From Methylobacillus sp. MM3 (GTDB taxonomy: Bacteria > Pseudomonadota > Gammaproteobacteria > Burkholderiales > Methylophilaceae): a DNA stretch of 64,000 nt. The notes under the pieces are model-generated. The model saw only the letters and a program-made list of their open reading frames with translations, searched no databases and was not told the DNA's origin. Shown here in pieces: positions 7,399-15,800 of the stretch. Position 1 is the first letter of the stretch, and every line of letters begins with the position of its first letter. The position numbers and the translations under genes are program-made. Location of the stretch: the NCBI RefSeq assembly GCF_001645185.1, contig NZ_LXTQ01000050.1, positions 124,001-188,000 on the forward strand, read 5' to 3'.

Positions 7399-9860
7399 GA
7401 CGCATGCTCCCTTGTGCTAGGCAATGTGAAACAGAACATTGCACCCGAGTCGGAATTCGACTCCAACCAAAGCCTTCCTCCGTGCGCATCAATAATGCCC
7501 TGGCTGATACCTAGTCCAATGCCCAGTCCGTTTTGCTTTGTAGTGAAGAATGGCTCAAAGAGGCGATCGACTATTTCCAGGGAACAGCCTCGACCATTGT
7601 CAATGATGCACACGCGAACCCAGTTTCGCTTGTAACGGCCGGCTTTGATAGCGATCCGCCGCTGTCCGGCCTCAATATTGGACAGCGCATCCATGCTATT
7701 GCGTACAAGATTCAGCATCACCTGCTCGATCTGGATCGGATCTGCAATCACCATGGGCAATTGTCGCGCAATTTCCGTCTTCAGTTGCACCTGGCTTTGC
7801 ACTGCTTCAGCGCGTATGAACCCTGCCACCTCATGGATTACATCCTGCAAGTTCACACGTTGTTGGCGGATTTCACCCTTTCTGGCGAAATTTCGAAGAC
7901 GACGAAATATTGCACCGCCAAGCTCGGCTTGACGTACGACCTGCTCCAGGCCGTAACGGATTTCATCCGGGCTGTACTCATTGTTTTGAATGATGCGCAA
8001 ACATGTTTGAGCGTAGGTGGTAATCGCACATAGCGGCTGATTCAACTCGTGCGCCAAGCCAGAGGTCATTTCTCCCAGTACGCTCAAGCGCCCGACATGG
8101 GCCAGTTCCGCTTTATGAAGCCGATCTTGCTCTTCGGCCCTTACCAGATCAGTGATGTCATGTCCCGTGGAGATGAAATGAGTGATCGCGCCCCAATCAT
8201 CCTTGAGTGGCGCAATAGTCTTCTGCTCGTGGAAGATGCTGCCGTCTTTCTTGCGGTTTACCAGAACGCCCCGGTAAACACCGCCATTATCAATAACCTG
8301 CAACAGCGTTTGATAAAACTCTTCGTCGTGCACCCCCGATCGAAGGAAGTACGTTTTCTGCCCGATGACTTCATCGCGGTCATACCCAGTCAATTGCTCG
8401 AATGCTGGATTGACATATTCAATGCGACGCTCGCGATCGGTAATCATGACGGAGTCAGCGGCCTGCTCCAAGGCACCCGATAATTTCCGCATGTGAGCCT
8501 CGGTTCGCTCCCGTTGAAGCTCATTGCCTACCCACTGGGACATCAGCTTAAGAATTTCAAAATCGGCGGAACTGAAAGGCGACTGACGGGGCACTGGGCT
8601 GGCGAAACACAGGGTGCCGTAGAGGCCGCTTGCAACTGAGACGCGCACGCCAATATAGGCTTCCAGCTTATGCTCCCTGTAACTTGGATGCCTGCACCAA
8701 TCGCTATCCCCTGCATGCTCGAAAGCTACCGGATCATTTGAATCGACTGTAGCGCTACAGTATGTTTGATCAATATCCTTCGTGACTCCAACCATAAACG
8801 CCGGATGATCACTGATGGAATCTTGTATACAAAAAAGATGGTCATCTATACGGGAGAGTATGGCGATAGGCATCCGGAATTGTTCACAGCCCAGCTTCAA
8901 GAGGCGATGCAACTTATCCCCAAGGCTGAGCTCATGGTTTGAACTTATTTCATGGAAGGTACGCAGGACCGTTGCATAAAAGCGCAACTCATCTTCAGCC
9001 CTCTGTCGTTGCTGATCTGCTGCCACCCGATCCGTGACATCCTGCAGAATCAGCATTGCACCGCGTTGCCCGGTACGATATGCAAGTGGTGCTGGAGTAA
9101 TTTCCAAAAAACGGATGGACCCGGAAATGCTCTCGATAAGTTCAAAAATCTCCGGCCTTTGCCGATTCATTTCATCCAACGCTTGTTGGAGAAGCGATCT
9201 CATGTGCAATCGCTCGTGATCCGGGAACTGCTCCTCAAGTGGGCGCCCGAGAGCACTTCGTTCGCTGACCCTCAAAAGACTCATGGCTTGACGATTCAGG
9301 GTCAGAATAGAACCGTTCAGATCGACAGTGAGAACGCCGATCGGTGCATGGTCTAATAGCTGATCAAGATAATGCGTAGCCTCCGGCTGCAGTAAAGGCA
9401 AAGTCTCCAACCGGATCTGGGCGCTCGAGATGGTATTTAAATAACGGGTACGCTGCTGACGGCGGCTGACTGAATGTCGAATCGCACTAGAAAGCTCGTC
9501 TATTTCAGAGGTTGCCCAAGGTATTACGTCATTGCCCAGGAATGGGCTGAACATGAGGGTGCGTTTGAGTTGTGCGCAACGTGCGGGAAGACTCAATATT
9601 AGAATCGGGATATATTTATCGTAGGTATGGATGCGCTGAGCAATCCGCACCGGCTCCTCGATTTCCATACCAAGCAGTACCGTATCTGCCGGGCGTCGAC
9701 CTTCCTGAAATCGAGAATACAGCGTATCGAGACTTTCCATCGTTTCAATACGCAGCACCACATCCAACTCTTCATGCAATCTTGCTGTGACATCGGGCGC
9801 CACACCCACGAGATGCAGTATTCCGTTGTCTGGTTGAGATTCCATAGCTGAGTTGGCCAC
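7395..9860 (-). CDS. Multi-domain sensor histidine kinase (receiver-like, PAS, GAF, PAS, HisKA, HATPase)
   Basis: 821 residues without clear membrane segments, so cytoplasmic. Order: a receiver-like N-terminal part (about 15-130), a PAS domain (about 165-280, GVLTVDLNGSILTLNRQ), a GAF domain (about 305-455) with several cysteines, and a second PAS/PAC (about 465-585, SVMITDRERRIEYVNPAFEQLTG). HisKA has the phospho-His in LAHELNQPLCAI, and the C-terminal ATPase has GIGLGISQGI. The layout resembles TodS/StyS and FixL-like kinases that sense hydrophobic chemicals or redox state. It pairs with the overlapping FixJ-type regulator and probably controls the AlkB block. The ligand is unknown. Confidence 0.85.
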   Translation of the reverse strand: MANSAMESQPDNGILHLVGVAPDVTARLHEELDVVLRIETMESLDTLYSRFQEGRRPADTVLLGMEIEEPVRIAQRIHTYDKYIPILILSLPARCAQLKRTLMFSPFLGNDVIPWATSEIDELSSAIRHSVSRRQQRTRYLNTISSAQIRLETLPLLQPEATHYLDQLLDHAPIGVLTVDLNGSILTLNRQAMSLLRVSERSALGRPLEEQFPDHERLHMRSLLQQALDEMNRQRPEIFELIESISGSIRFLEITPAPLAYRTGQRGAMLILQDVTDRVAADQQRQRAEDELRFYATVLRTFHEISSNHELSLGDKLHRLLKLGCEQFRMPIAILSRIDDHLFCIQDSISDHPAFMVGVTKDIDQTYCSATVDSNDPVAFEHAGDSDWCRHPSYREHKLEAYIGVRVSVASGLYGTLCFASPVPRQSPFSSADFEILKLMSQWVGNELQRERTEAHMRKLSGALEQAADSVMITDRERRIEYVNPAFEQLTGYDRDEVIGQKTYFLRSGVHDEEFYQTLLQVIDNGGVYRGVLVNRKKDGSIFHEQKTIAPLKDDWGAITHFISTGHDITDLVRAEEQDRLHKAELAHVGRLSVLGEMTSGLAHELNQPLCAITTYAQTCLRIIQNNEYSPDEIRYGLEQVVRQAELGGAIFRRLRNFARKGEIRQQRVNLQDVIHEVAGFIRAEAVQSQVQLKTEIARQLPMVIADPIQIEQVMLNLVRNSMDALSNIEAGQRRIAIKAGRYKRNWVRVCIIDNGRGCSLEIVDRLFEPFFTTKQNGLGIGLGISQGIIDAHGGRLWLESNSDSGAMFCFTLPSTREHAS

Positions 9861-9872
9861 GTTAGATGACCA

Positions 9873-11036
9873 TTAATCCGAAAGAAGCGGCTGACCCAGC
9901 AAAGCCCGACCAATCCAGACGCGCAGAATATCAGTAGTAGGCGACATCAAGTGGGCAGCCCGTGCATCGCGCAGAAGACGATGGAGCTTTGATCCATTGC
10001 GATAACCTATGCCGCCGCATAAGGTCATGGCCTCGTTAACTATGCTGACAACGCAGTCAGCCACTTCAACTTTGGCTGCCATGACGGCAGTAAGAGCATC
10101 GGGCTCGCCGGCATCAAAACTACTGCCGGCATGATAAGTCAATCGACGCGTTCGTTCCAATACAGCCCAAAGTGAACCCAGGCGATGTTGCAACACGGAG
10201 GTTTGGGCCAGACTTGAACCAGTGTGAGTATGATAACGCCGGATCAAATGCCTCCTCGCTTCATCCAGAGCACTGGTTGCCACTCCTAAAAAGGTTCCGG
10301 CCATGGCCATCAAAAAGTACGGGGTGACAACGTTGAAGATGTACCAGATTTGATCCCCCTCCTTGCCTAGCAAGTTACTTCGCGGCACACGCACACCTCT
10401 CAACTCCATCGTACGTGAAGAGTTGCCACGCATGCCTAATCCATCCCAGTTCGCTCCCCAGTGAATACCCTCGGCTCCAGCCGGTAGCACGACGCATGAA
10501 AACTGGCCTATTGGCGCCTCAGGAGAGGCATCCACGGCAGAAATAACGTAAGAGTCGGCATGCCCTCCATTGGTAACAAAGGTTTTGCTGCCAGTAATAC
10601 TGAATTCTTCTGCAGAAATGGCTTCCAACGCGGTTTGGGGCAAATAAAAGTGCGCACCGGTACCTGCCTCGCTCAGGGAAAGAGTGGTTATATGGCGTCC
10701 TTCAGATATTGGTGTCAAAAAGCGCTCCTGCTGATCTGAAGTAGCATTTACAGCGATTACTGACGATCCAACGCAGTGCATGCCAAAGCATATTGCTGTG
10801 GAGGCGCACTCTTGCCCCAATGTTTCGCAAACCTTGGCCAGCGTCAGTAATCCATGCCCCTGACCACCATAGGCAGTTGGTATCACTAACCCACCAAAGC
10901 CCTCCTGCTGCAGTGCCCGCATTCCCGGCTCAGGCCATAAGGCACCTTTATCCGTTTGTTCTACATTCGGTGCCACAACGTCCTTCGCAATTTCTTGAGC
11001 CTTCAGTAACAACCAGGACATTTCTTGGCGGTGCAT
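9873..11036 (-). CDS. Acyl-CoA dehydrogenase-family flavoprotein
   Basis: 387 residues. GAGGTG lies before the ATG. The fold is visible from the N-terminal helical part (GFGGLVIPTAYGGQG), the flavin-contact region (TTLSLSEAGTGAHF; ITGSKTFVTNGGHAD) and the C-terminal helices (CGGIGYRNGSKLHRLLRDARAA). The family includes fatty-acyl-CoA dehydrogenases and also flavin monooxygenases of sulfur-source metabolism such as DszC and SfnB. Near the C-terminus, where many acyl-CoA dehydrogenases keep a catalytic Glu around a YEG-type segment, this protein reads GYRNGSKLHRLLRDARA, so classical dehydrogenase activity is uncertain. It lies 12 bp before the kinase gene, in the same operon direction. Confidence 0.75.
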   Translation of the reverse strand: MHRQEMSWLLLKAQEIAKDVVAPNVEQTDKGALWPEPGMRALQQEGFGGLVIPTAYGGQGHGLLTLAKVCETLGQECASTAICFGMHCVGSSVIAVNATSDQQERFLTPISEGRHITTLSLSEAGTGAHFYLPQTALEAISAEEFSITGSKTFVTNGGHADSYVISAVDASPEAPIGQFSCVVLPAGAEGIHWGANWDGLGMRGNSSRTMELRGVRVPRSNLLGKEGDQIWYIFNVVTPYFLMAMAGTFLGVATSALDEARRHLIRRYHTHTGSSLAQTSVLQHRLGSLWAVLERTRRLTYHAGSSFDAGEPDALTAVMAAKVEVADCVVSIVNEAMTLCGGIGYRNGSKLHRLLRDARAAHLMSPTTDILRVWIGRALLGQPLLSD

Positions 11037-11113
11037 AGCAATTCACCTCATCGATGACGATAAAATATTTCCGCTCTCATCTTAGCCCTCTTTGTTTTCG
11101 AAGATCAGAGAAC

Positions 11114-11158
11114 TACCGGCAACCTATCCATTTATGGAGTTGAAAAAGATTGCCGGTA
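11114..11158. repeat. 9-bp inverted repeat between unknown gene and dehydrogenase
   Basis: TACCGGCAA at 11114-11122 pairs with TTGCCGGTA at 11150-11158 across a 27-nt loop. It falls just after the stop of the small unknown gene. It may be a weak attenuator or processing hairpin separating the Nif11/unknown pair from the dehydrogenase and kinase genes. Confidence 0.4.
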
Positions 11159-11164
11159 ATTTAC

Positions 11165-11464
11165 TCAGTGGTGATCAATCAATGAGAACGCAAGAACCTT
11201 CTCCACACTTTCAATTCTATTGGCGTTGGTACCGACCAAACACTCGCCATGCCTATCGCAACCCCAAAGATGATAAGCCTTGAAATTAAGCAGATCGGCA
11301 TGCAGCTGCTCGCGATGAGGGATGGATCGGGAATCTAATGAGTCCGAAGCATTTTCTTGAGCAAGCATTTGCTTGATGCGTGCTATTTCGGCCATTAAGT
11401 CGCGAGCATGCTCACCGTTCCAACTTCCCACAACGCGACCGCTGGTTGTTTTGATTTCATCCAT
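11165..11464 (-). CDS. Small protein of unknown function
   Basis: 99 residues from the ATG at 11464, with GGAGAG 5 nt upstream; a GTG two codons earlier is possible. I do not recognise the family. It is soluble and has a charged helical middle (DLMAEIARIKQMLAQ). Two cysteines sit close together in a conserved-looking segment, WGCDRHGECLVGTNANR, that could bind a metal or form a disulfide. It follows the Nif11-like gene by 15 bp, so the two are an operon pair. The Nif11-like protein may be its partner or substrate, but no activity can be assigned. Confidence 0.6.
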   Translation of the reverse strand: MDEIKTTSGRVVGSWNGEHARDLMAEIARIKQMLAQENASDSLDSRSIPHREQLHADLLNFKAYHLWGCDRHGECLVGTNANRIESVEKVLAFSLIDHH

Positions 11465-11479
11465 TTTCACTCTCCACCG

Positions 11480-11758
11480 TCAGAAACGTTCACGAACCAT
11501 ATTGGTCACGACTTTTGGAATAATCCAATTGCTGCCATTTTTTTGCTCCTGTACAACAATCCGCAACTCGTCAGGAGTGAAATGAATACCCATTGCTGCT
11601 GCTAGGTGACAATAGGTTGAAATAAAACTTTCGGCATCACTGGTTGCCTCAAGCTTCTCTAAAAGTTTTGGGTCATGCATGACGATCTCACCAAACTGTC
11701 TCATGCTTTTCTCAAAAGGGCGGTTAAGCGCGTCCCTTTCTAATGCCGCTTTTAACAT
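11480..11758 (-). CDS. Nif11-like small protein
   Basis: 92 residues with a strong GAGGAGGAA ribosome site before the ATG. The middle (MRQFGEIVMHDPKLLEKLE, then AAAMGIHFTPDELRIVV) follows the Nif11 domain pattern: a helix with FxxxxxxDPxLxxKL, then A..xGxxFTxxEL. Nif11 domains occur as leader peptides of ribosomally made peptide products and as stand-alone proteins of unknown role beside redox or nitrogenase genes. There is no Gly-Gly cleavage site and no Cys-rich core at the C-terminus (it ends KVVTNMVRERF). A stand-alone role is more likely than a peptide precursor. Confidence 0.6.
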   Translation of the reverse strand: MLKAALERDALNRPFEKSMRQFGEIVMHDPKLLEKLEATSDAESFISTYCHLAAAMGIHFTPDELRIVVQEQKNGSNWIIPKVVTNMVRERF

Positions 11759-12135
11759 GTATTTCCTCCTCGGTTAAACGTAGTCCAGGCATGGTAGGCC
11801 CGCTTATATACCCGGACGCCGCAGCGCCCCTTCGCTAAAAGTTATCCTCCGGATATTTAATAACTATACGAAATATGGATACGATAATTAACCCGTAACC
11901 TCACTGATTAATATACGTAGAAATACCTGACAAACAGGTGCAAGACTGGATTGAGAGAGAAGTTAAAGGACTGCGGATGAATTCATGGATACGAGGGGAA
12001 AGAAATGAATTCATTAAACAATCACCCTCTCTAATTGCCTGGTTAATTCAGTGGATATTGAATATCCCTTAAACCTTGCGCATTGCGCGCATTGATTAAA
12101 AATACTGGCCAGTTTATTAATCGGATTTCGATGGA
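11759..12135. other. 377-bp intergenic region upstream of the Nif11/AlkB block
   Basis: An AT-rich gap that should hold the promoter of the leftward Nif11 gene. Two copies of the palindrome ATGAATTCAT (11977-11986 and 12005-12014) lie with centres 28 bp apart. A poor -24/-12 match is also present on the minus strand around 11839-11852 (GG-N10-GC but weak flanks). Near 12096-12124 there is an imperfect inverted repeat just after the TlpA stop that may end that operon. No gene is evident. Confidence 0.45.
11977..12014. promoter_or_regulatory. Paired ATGAATTCAT palindromes, candidate operator
   Basis: Two identical 10-bp palindromes lie 28 bp apart centre to centre (just under three helical turns), about 220-255 bp upstream of the Nif11-like gene. 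The spacing and identity suggest a dimeric regulator binding twice on one DNA face. The FixJ-type regulator encoded downstream is one candidate. This is sequence pattern only. Confidence 0.35.
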
Positions 12136-12681
12136 TTATCCAGGCTGCACTTTCAGGAGCTCAGACACATCCTTGTCTATTGCTGCCGGATTGATTCTTC
12201 CGAAATATGTTCTGACGATCCGCCCATTTCTATCAAAAATAACGGTGTAGGGAACAACACCTTTATTATTGCCCAACACCCCGGAAAGATTCATGGCCTC
12301 CATTTCCCCTGCGAGTAATGGATAACTGACTGGCTTCTTCTTGGCATACGCATCGATTTGTTCGGCGTCGTCAGTGGCGATCCCCAACACCATCACTCCC
12401 TTATTGAGATATTTGCTATGTATTTGGGACAGCTCTGGCATTTCTTCGCGGCAAGGCGCGCACCATGTTGCCCAAAAATTGGCAATAATGATTTTGCCTT
12501 GCCACTGCTCCAGTGCCTGTATTTTTCCCTGAGCATTGGGAAAGTTTGCCGCAAAGAAATATCGGGCCTCGGGCGACTCACCAGCCCCACTCTTGGCAGT
12601 GGAGAGCTTATTTTGCAATAGCGATGCGCCCACCAACAAAATAACGATAACTGGCAATATCCAATGAGATTTTTTCTTCAT
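12136..12681 (-). CDS. TlpA-like membrane-anchored thioredoxin
   Basis: 181 residues. Residues 7-23 form an uncleaved membrane anchor, and the rest is a periplasmic thioredoxin fold with the active site FWATWCAPCREEMPEL and the cis-Pro region VVPYTVIF. TlpA/ResA-type proteins reduce periplasmic disulfides, for example during cytochrome c or copper-site maturation. It is 21 bp downstream of the persulfide dioxygenase gene and in the same direction. A role in reducing periplasmic persulfides or maintaining Sox/SCO thiols is plausible but inferred. Confidence 0.85.
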   Translation of the reverse strand: MKKKSHWILPVIVILLVGASLLQNKLSTAKSGAGESPEARYFFAANFPNAQGKIQALEQWQGKIIIANFWATWCAPCREEMPELSQIHSKYLNKGVMVLGIATDDAEQIDAYAKKKPVSYPLLAGEMEAMNLSGVLGNNKGVVPYTVIFDRNGRIVRTYFGRINPAAIDKDVSELLKVQPG

Positions 12682-12702
12682 GTCACTTAGCCGCAGATGT
12701 TT

Positions 12703-13569
12703 CTAAATGCCATTCAAAGGAATTTTCAAATAGCTCAGCCCATTGGATTCTGGCGTCGGCAATTCTCCCGCCCGAATATTGATTTGTATGGACGGTAAAA
12801 TTAATGTCGGCATCGCGAGGCTGTCGTCCCGCTGTTTACGCATCACGATGAATTCTTCCTCTGTAATACCCTCGTGAATATGGATATTTTTCTCGCGCTC
12901 TTCTTTCACCGTAGTTTCCCATTTCGGCTCTCGACTCTCTGGCGGATAGTCGTGACACATATATAAGCGGGTTTCTTGCGGCAAGTTCAGTAATCTTTGC
13001 ACGGACTGATACAGCGTATGGGCATCGCCACCGGGGAAATCGCAGCGGGCCGTGCCGATATCCGGCATAAAAAGCGTGTCGCCAACAAATGCGATTTGAT
13101 CCTCTACCAGATACGCCATATCTGCAGGAGTATGACCAGGAACGTGAAGCGCTTTAACCTTAAGCTTGCCGATATTGAATTCTTCGCTGTCTGAAAACAG
13201 GTGATCGAACTGGTCGCCATTCATGCTGAAATCCGGCTCCAGGTTAAACACTTTCTTGAAGACACCCTGGACCTCTTGAATATGCTCACCGATTCCGATC
13301 AAGCCACCCAGTTTTTTCCGCAAATAGGGAGCCGCGGTTATATGATCCGCATGAGCGTGAGTCTCGAGTAGCCATTGCACTTTCAAGGCATTTTCGTTGA
13401 CAAATGCTATGACAGCGTCGGCAGAACTCGTCGAAGTCCGGCCGGAGCGCGGATCGTAGTCGAGAACCGAGTCTATGACTGCACAATGACCACCCACATC
13501 GTCGTAAGCGATATAGGTAACAGTAAAGGTAGCCTCATCGAAAAACGCTTTGACTTTGGGTATCATCAT
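12703..13569 (-). CDS. Persulfide dioxygenase-like metallo-beta-lactamase-fold protein (Blh/ETHE1-like)
   Basis: 288 residues. The metal motif HAHADH (in LLETHAHADHITAAPYLRKKL), the later HVPGHTPADM and FVGDTLFMPDIGTARCDFPGG are those of ETHE1/Blh persulfide dioxygenases, mononuclear iron enzymes that oxidise glutathione persulfide to sulfite. It is divergent from a BigR-type repressor gene across a short AT-rich gap, the usual bigR-blh arrangement. An sqr gene lies 3 kb away, so sulfide made into persulfide by SQR would be handled here. The start could be the first or second of two adjacent ATGs. Confidence 0.88.
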   Translation of the reverse strand: MMIPKVKAFFDEATFTVTYIAYDDVGGHCAVIDSVLDYDPRSGRTSTSSADAVIAFVNENALKVQWLLETHAHADHITAAPYLRKKLGGLIGIGEHIQEVQGVFKKVFNLEPDFSMNGDQFDHLFSDSEEFNIGKLKVKALHVPGHTPADMAYLVEDQIAFVGDTLFMPDIGTARCDFPGGDAHTLYQSVQRLLNLPQETRLYMCHDYPPESREPKWETTVKEEREKNIHIHEGITEEEFIVMRKQRDDSLAMPTLILPSIQINIRAGELPTPESNGLSYLKIPLNGI

Positions 13570-13579
13570 GACTTTATGG

Positions 13580-13655
13580 TATTAATGTTGTGGAAATTTC
13601 ATAATACTAATAAATATATTGTCTGTAAATATTTTATATAGAAAAATAGTGAGAG
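13580..13655. promoter_or_regulatory. AT-rich divergent promoter region with possible BigR operator
   Basis: The 91-bp gap between the dioxygenase and the first ArsR gene contains an imperfect AT-rich dyad around 13608-13640 (AATAAATATATT, spacer, AAATATTTTAT). BigR repressors bind AT-rich dyads overlapping their own divergent promoters. A similar AT-rich stretch lies upstream of the second ArsR gene (about 16170-16225). Location and composition support this, but exact boundaries are unsure. Confidence 0.4.
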
Positions 13656-13660
13656 AGTTT

Positions 13661-13996
13661 ATGAACGGACAATTGACGGATGCCGAGATCGCGATACTCC
13701 GGAATTCCGCATCTTCGGCGTGCAATCTTCTGAAGGTTCTGGCTAATGAAGATCGGTTACTGATTCTTTGCCAACTTATCCTGGGAGAGAGAAATGTAGG
13801 CGAACTGGAAGAATTACTGGGCATACATCAGCCTACACTTTCACAGCAGCTCACCGTCCTGCGCGAAGAAGGCCTGGTGGAAACCAGAAGAGAAGGTAAA
13901 TATATTTACTACAAAGCCACCAGCACCGAAGCCATTCAAGTGATGCAAACCCTGTCCAGTCTTTATTGCGGAAAGCTCTTGGCGACCATCCAATAA
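13661..13996 (+). CDS. BigR/SqrR-type ArsR-family persulfide-responsive repressor
   Basis: 111 residues from the ATG at 13661 (GAGAGAG just upstream). A winged-helix ArsR fold is seen with HQPTLSQQLTVLREEGLVETRREGKYIYY. Two cysteines, one in SSACNLLKVLANEDR and one near the end in LSSLYCGK, sit where BigR/SqrR have the pair that forms a di- or tetrasulfide with persulfide and releases DNA. The classical metal-site CxC of ArsR is absent. Being divergent from the persulfide dioxygenase strongly supports the role. Confidence 0.88.
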   Translation: MNGQLTDAEIAILRNSASSACNLLKVLANEDRLLILCQLILGERNVGELEELLGIHQPTLSQQLTVLREEGLVETRREGKYIYYKATSTEAIQVMQTLSSLYCGKLLATIQ

Positions 13997-13999
13997 GAA

Positions 14000-15736
14000 C
14001 TAGCACCCTGCTTTCATCTCACGAGCTTCAAGCGCCTGATAGGCTTCATGCGTACTCAGGAAACACTTGCCGGTTAGCTTTTTGAGAAAATCGGTATCCC
14101 TGAGCCTATCCATCACCGGCCCCTTTACTTCGGTCAGATGAAGCCTTTTCCCGGAGTTCATCAGGTTGAGATTGATATCGTTCAGGATCTTCAAGGCGGT
14201 CGCATCGATTCTGTTGACGGCAGAGAACATCAGAATAATGTCCGTAAGCTCTTCATGATTGTCGGTTCTGGCATAGATCATATCCTCGATCATCTGGACG
14301 TTACCGAAAAACAGGTTTTCGTCGATGCGGATCACCAGGATGCCTGGAGCGCCCTCCACCTTGTGCCTGTCGACATTCCGAAAATGCTCAGTACCGGGAA
14401 TTCTGCCGACAATCGCAATATGCGGATGACCCGAGCGCCAGAAATAGGCCAATAGAGAAAACAGCACTCCTATCATGACCCCCTCCTCGACACCGAGCAC
14501 CAGAACCCCCACCGCAGTGCTTAACAAGGCAATCGCATCGGACTTGTCATATTTCCACGCTTCTTTCAGCGTAGAGAAATCAACCAGCCCCAAAACAGCC
14601 ACGATAATTGTTGCTGAAAGCGTGGCCTGAGGAAGATTCGCGAAATAATCGGTGAATCCGATCAGCACGACCGTCATCATGCCCGCTGCGATAACACCAG
14701 CCAATGGTGTATGAGCGCCGGCACTGAAATTGACGACGGACCGAGAAAACCCTCCTGTGACCGCATACCCGCCAGACAAGGCACTGGCGACATTTGCAGC
14801 GCCCAAACCCAACAGCTCCTTGTCGGGATTGATTCTTTGGTTGCGTTTCATCGCCAGCGATTGGGCCATCGAAACGCTCTCGACAAAACCGATGATCGTG
14901 ATCAACAGTGCCGGCAGCCATAACTGTTTCAGCACTCCATAATCCGGCAGCGCAAAATTGAAACTCGGGATACCTTTTGGCACGCTTCCGACCACATTAA
15001 CCCCGTGATGCGTGTACAACCCCATCTTGGCGACCGCCACCGTAGACACAATCACAACAAACATGGGAGCCAACTTGCCCATCAAATCTGCAGTACGTTC
15101 CTGAAAGCCTGCACGACGCAGCAACGCCGGAATCTGTTCGCGCGACAAGAACAACACTGCCAGCCCGGATAATCCGATGATCAACGTGGTGGTGTTGGTA
15201 CTGGGCAACATCCTCCATAACTCGACGACGGTATCGAAGACATCCTGCGCCTCCACCCTCACTCCGAGCAGATGCTTTACCTGGCCAACAGCTATTAAAA
15301 TTGCCGAGCCAATGATGAATCCGTTAATAATGGGATGGCTCAGCAAATGGGAAATAAAGCCGAAGCGCATGACGCCAAACAGGATTAGAAAAATTCCGGA
15401 CAACATTGCCAACTGTGTCGCCAGGGCAACATATAAGGGAGAACCTGCCGGCGCGAGCGGCGCCAATGCGCTGGCCGTCATGAGTGAAGCAACAGCAACG
15501 GGACCAACCGCAAGTGTCATGCTGGTACCAAACAGGGCATAAGCAACCATCGGCAAAATACTTGCATACAAACCGATCTCTGGCGGAAGCCCGGCAATAA
15601 GTGCATACGCCAGACTTTGCGGGATAAGCATGATGGTAACGATCACGCCCGCGGTGAAATCCCCTTGCAACCATCCGCGCCGATATCCACGAAGCCATTC
15701 CGGTGCCAGCGTTTGCAAATAATTTTTAGTTTCCAT
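14000..15736 (-). CDS. SulP-family anion transporter with STAS domain
   Basis: About 578 residues from the ATG at 15736; a GTG two codons earlier is possible. The N-terminal half has the SulP core, with GDFTAGVIVTIMLIPQSLAYA and GLPPEIGLYASILPMVAYALFG. There are 10-14 membrane segments, and a C-terminal cytoplasmic STAS domain runs from about residue 445 on. SulP proteins move sulfate, bicarbonate or related anions. The gene lies downstream of the second BigR-type repressor and close to sqr, so export of an oxidised sulfur anion or bicarbonate uptake are both possible. Its stop is 3 bp from the convergent bigR-like gene's stop. Confidence 0.85.
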   Translation of the reverse strand: METKNYLQTLAPEWLRGYRRGWLQGDFTAGVIVTIMLIPQSLAYALIAGLPPEIGLYASILPMVAYALFGTSMTLAVGPVAVASLMTASALAPLAPAGSPLYVALATQLAMLSGIFLILFGVMRFGFISHLLSHPIINGFIIGSAILIAVGQVKHLLGVRVEAQDVFDTVVELWRMLPSTNTTTLIIGLSGLAVLFLSREQIPALLRRAGFQERTADLMGKLAPMFVVIVSTVAVAKMGLYTHHGVNVVGSVPKGIPSFNFALPDYGVLKQLWLPALLITIIGFVESVSMAQSLAMKRNQRINPDKELLGLGAANVASALSGGYAVTGGFSRSVVNFSAGAHTPLAGVIAAGMMTVVLIGFTDYFANLPQATLSATIIVAVLGLVDFSTLKEAWKYDKSDAIALLSTAVGVLVLGVEEGVMIGVLFSLLAYFWRSGHPHIAIVGRIPGTEHFRNVDRHKVEGAPGILVIRIDENLFFGNVQMIEDMIYARTDNHEELTDIILMFSAVNRIDATALKILNDINLNLMNSGKRLHLTEVKGPVMDRLRDTDFLKKLTGKCFLSTHEAYQALEAREMKAGC

Positions 15737-15800
15737 TGGCACTATTCCGTTGGTGCAGGCAATCTGACCCTATTTAAAAGAAATCGAAGCAGACGATGAC

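Noticed and set aside
11838-11855. Possible sigma-54 promoter of the Nif11-like gene
   Set aside because: Spacing is correct but the element (AGGATAACTTTTAGC) differs from consensus in most flanking positions.
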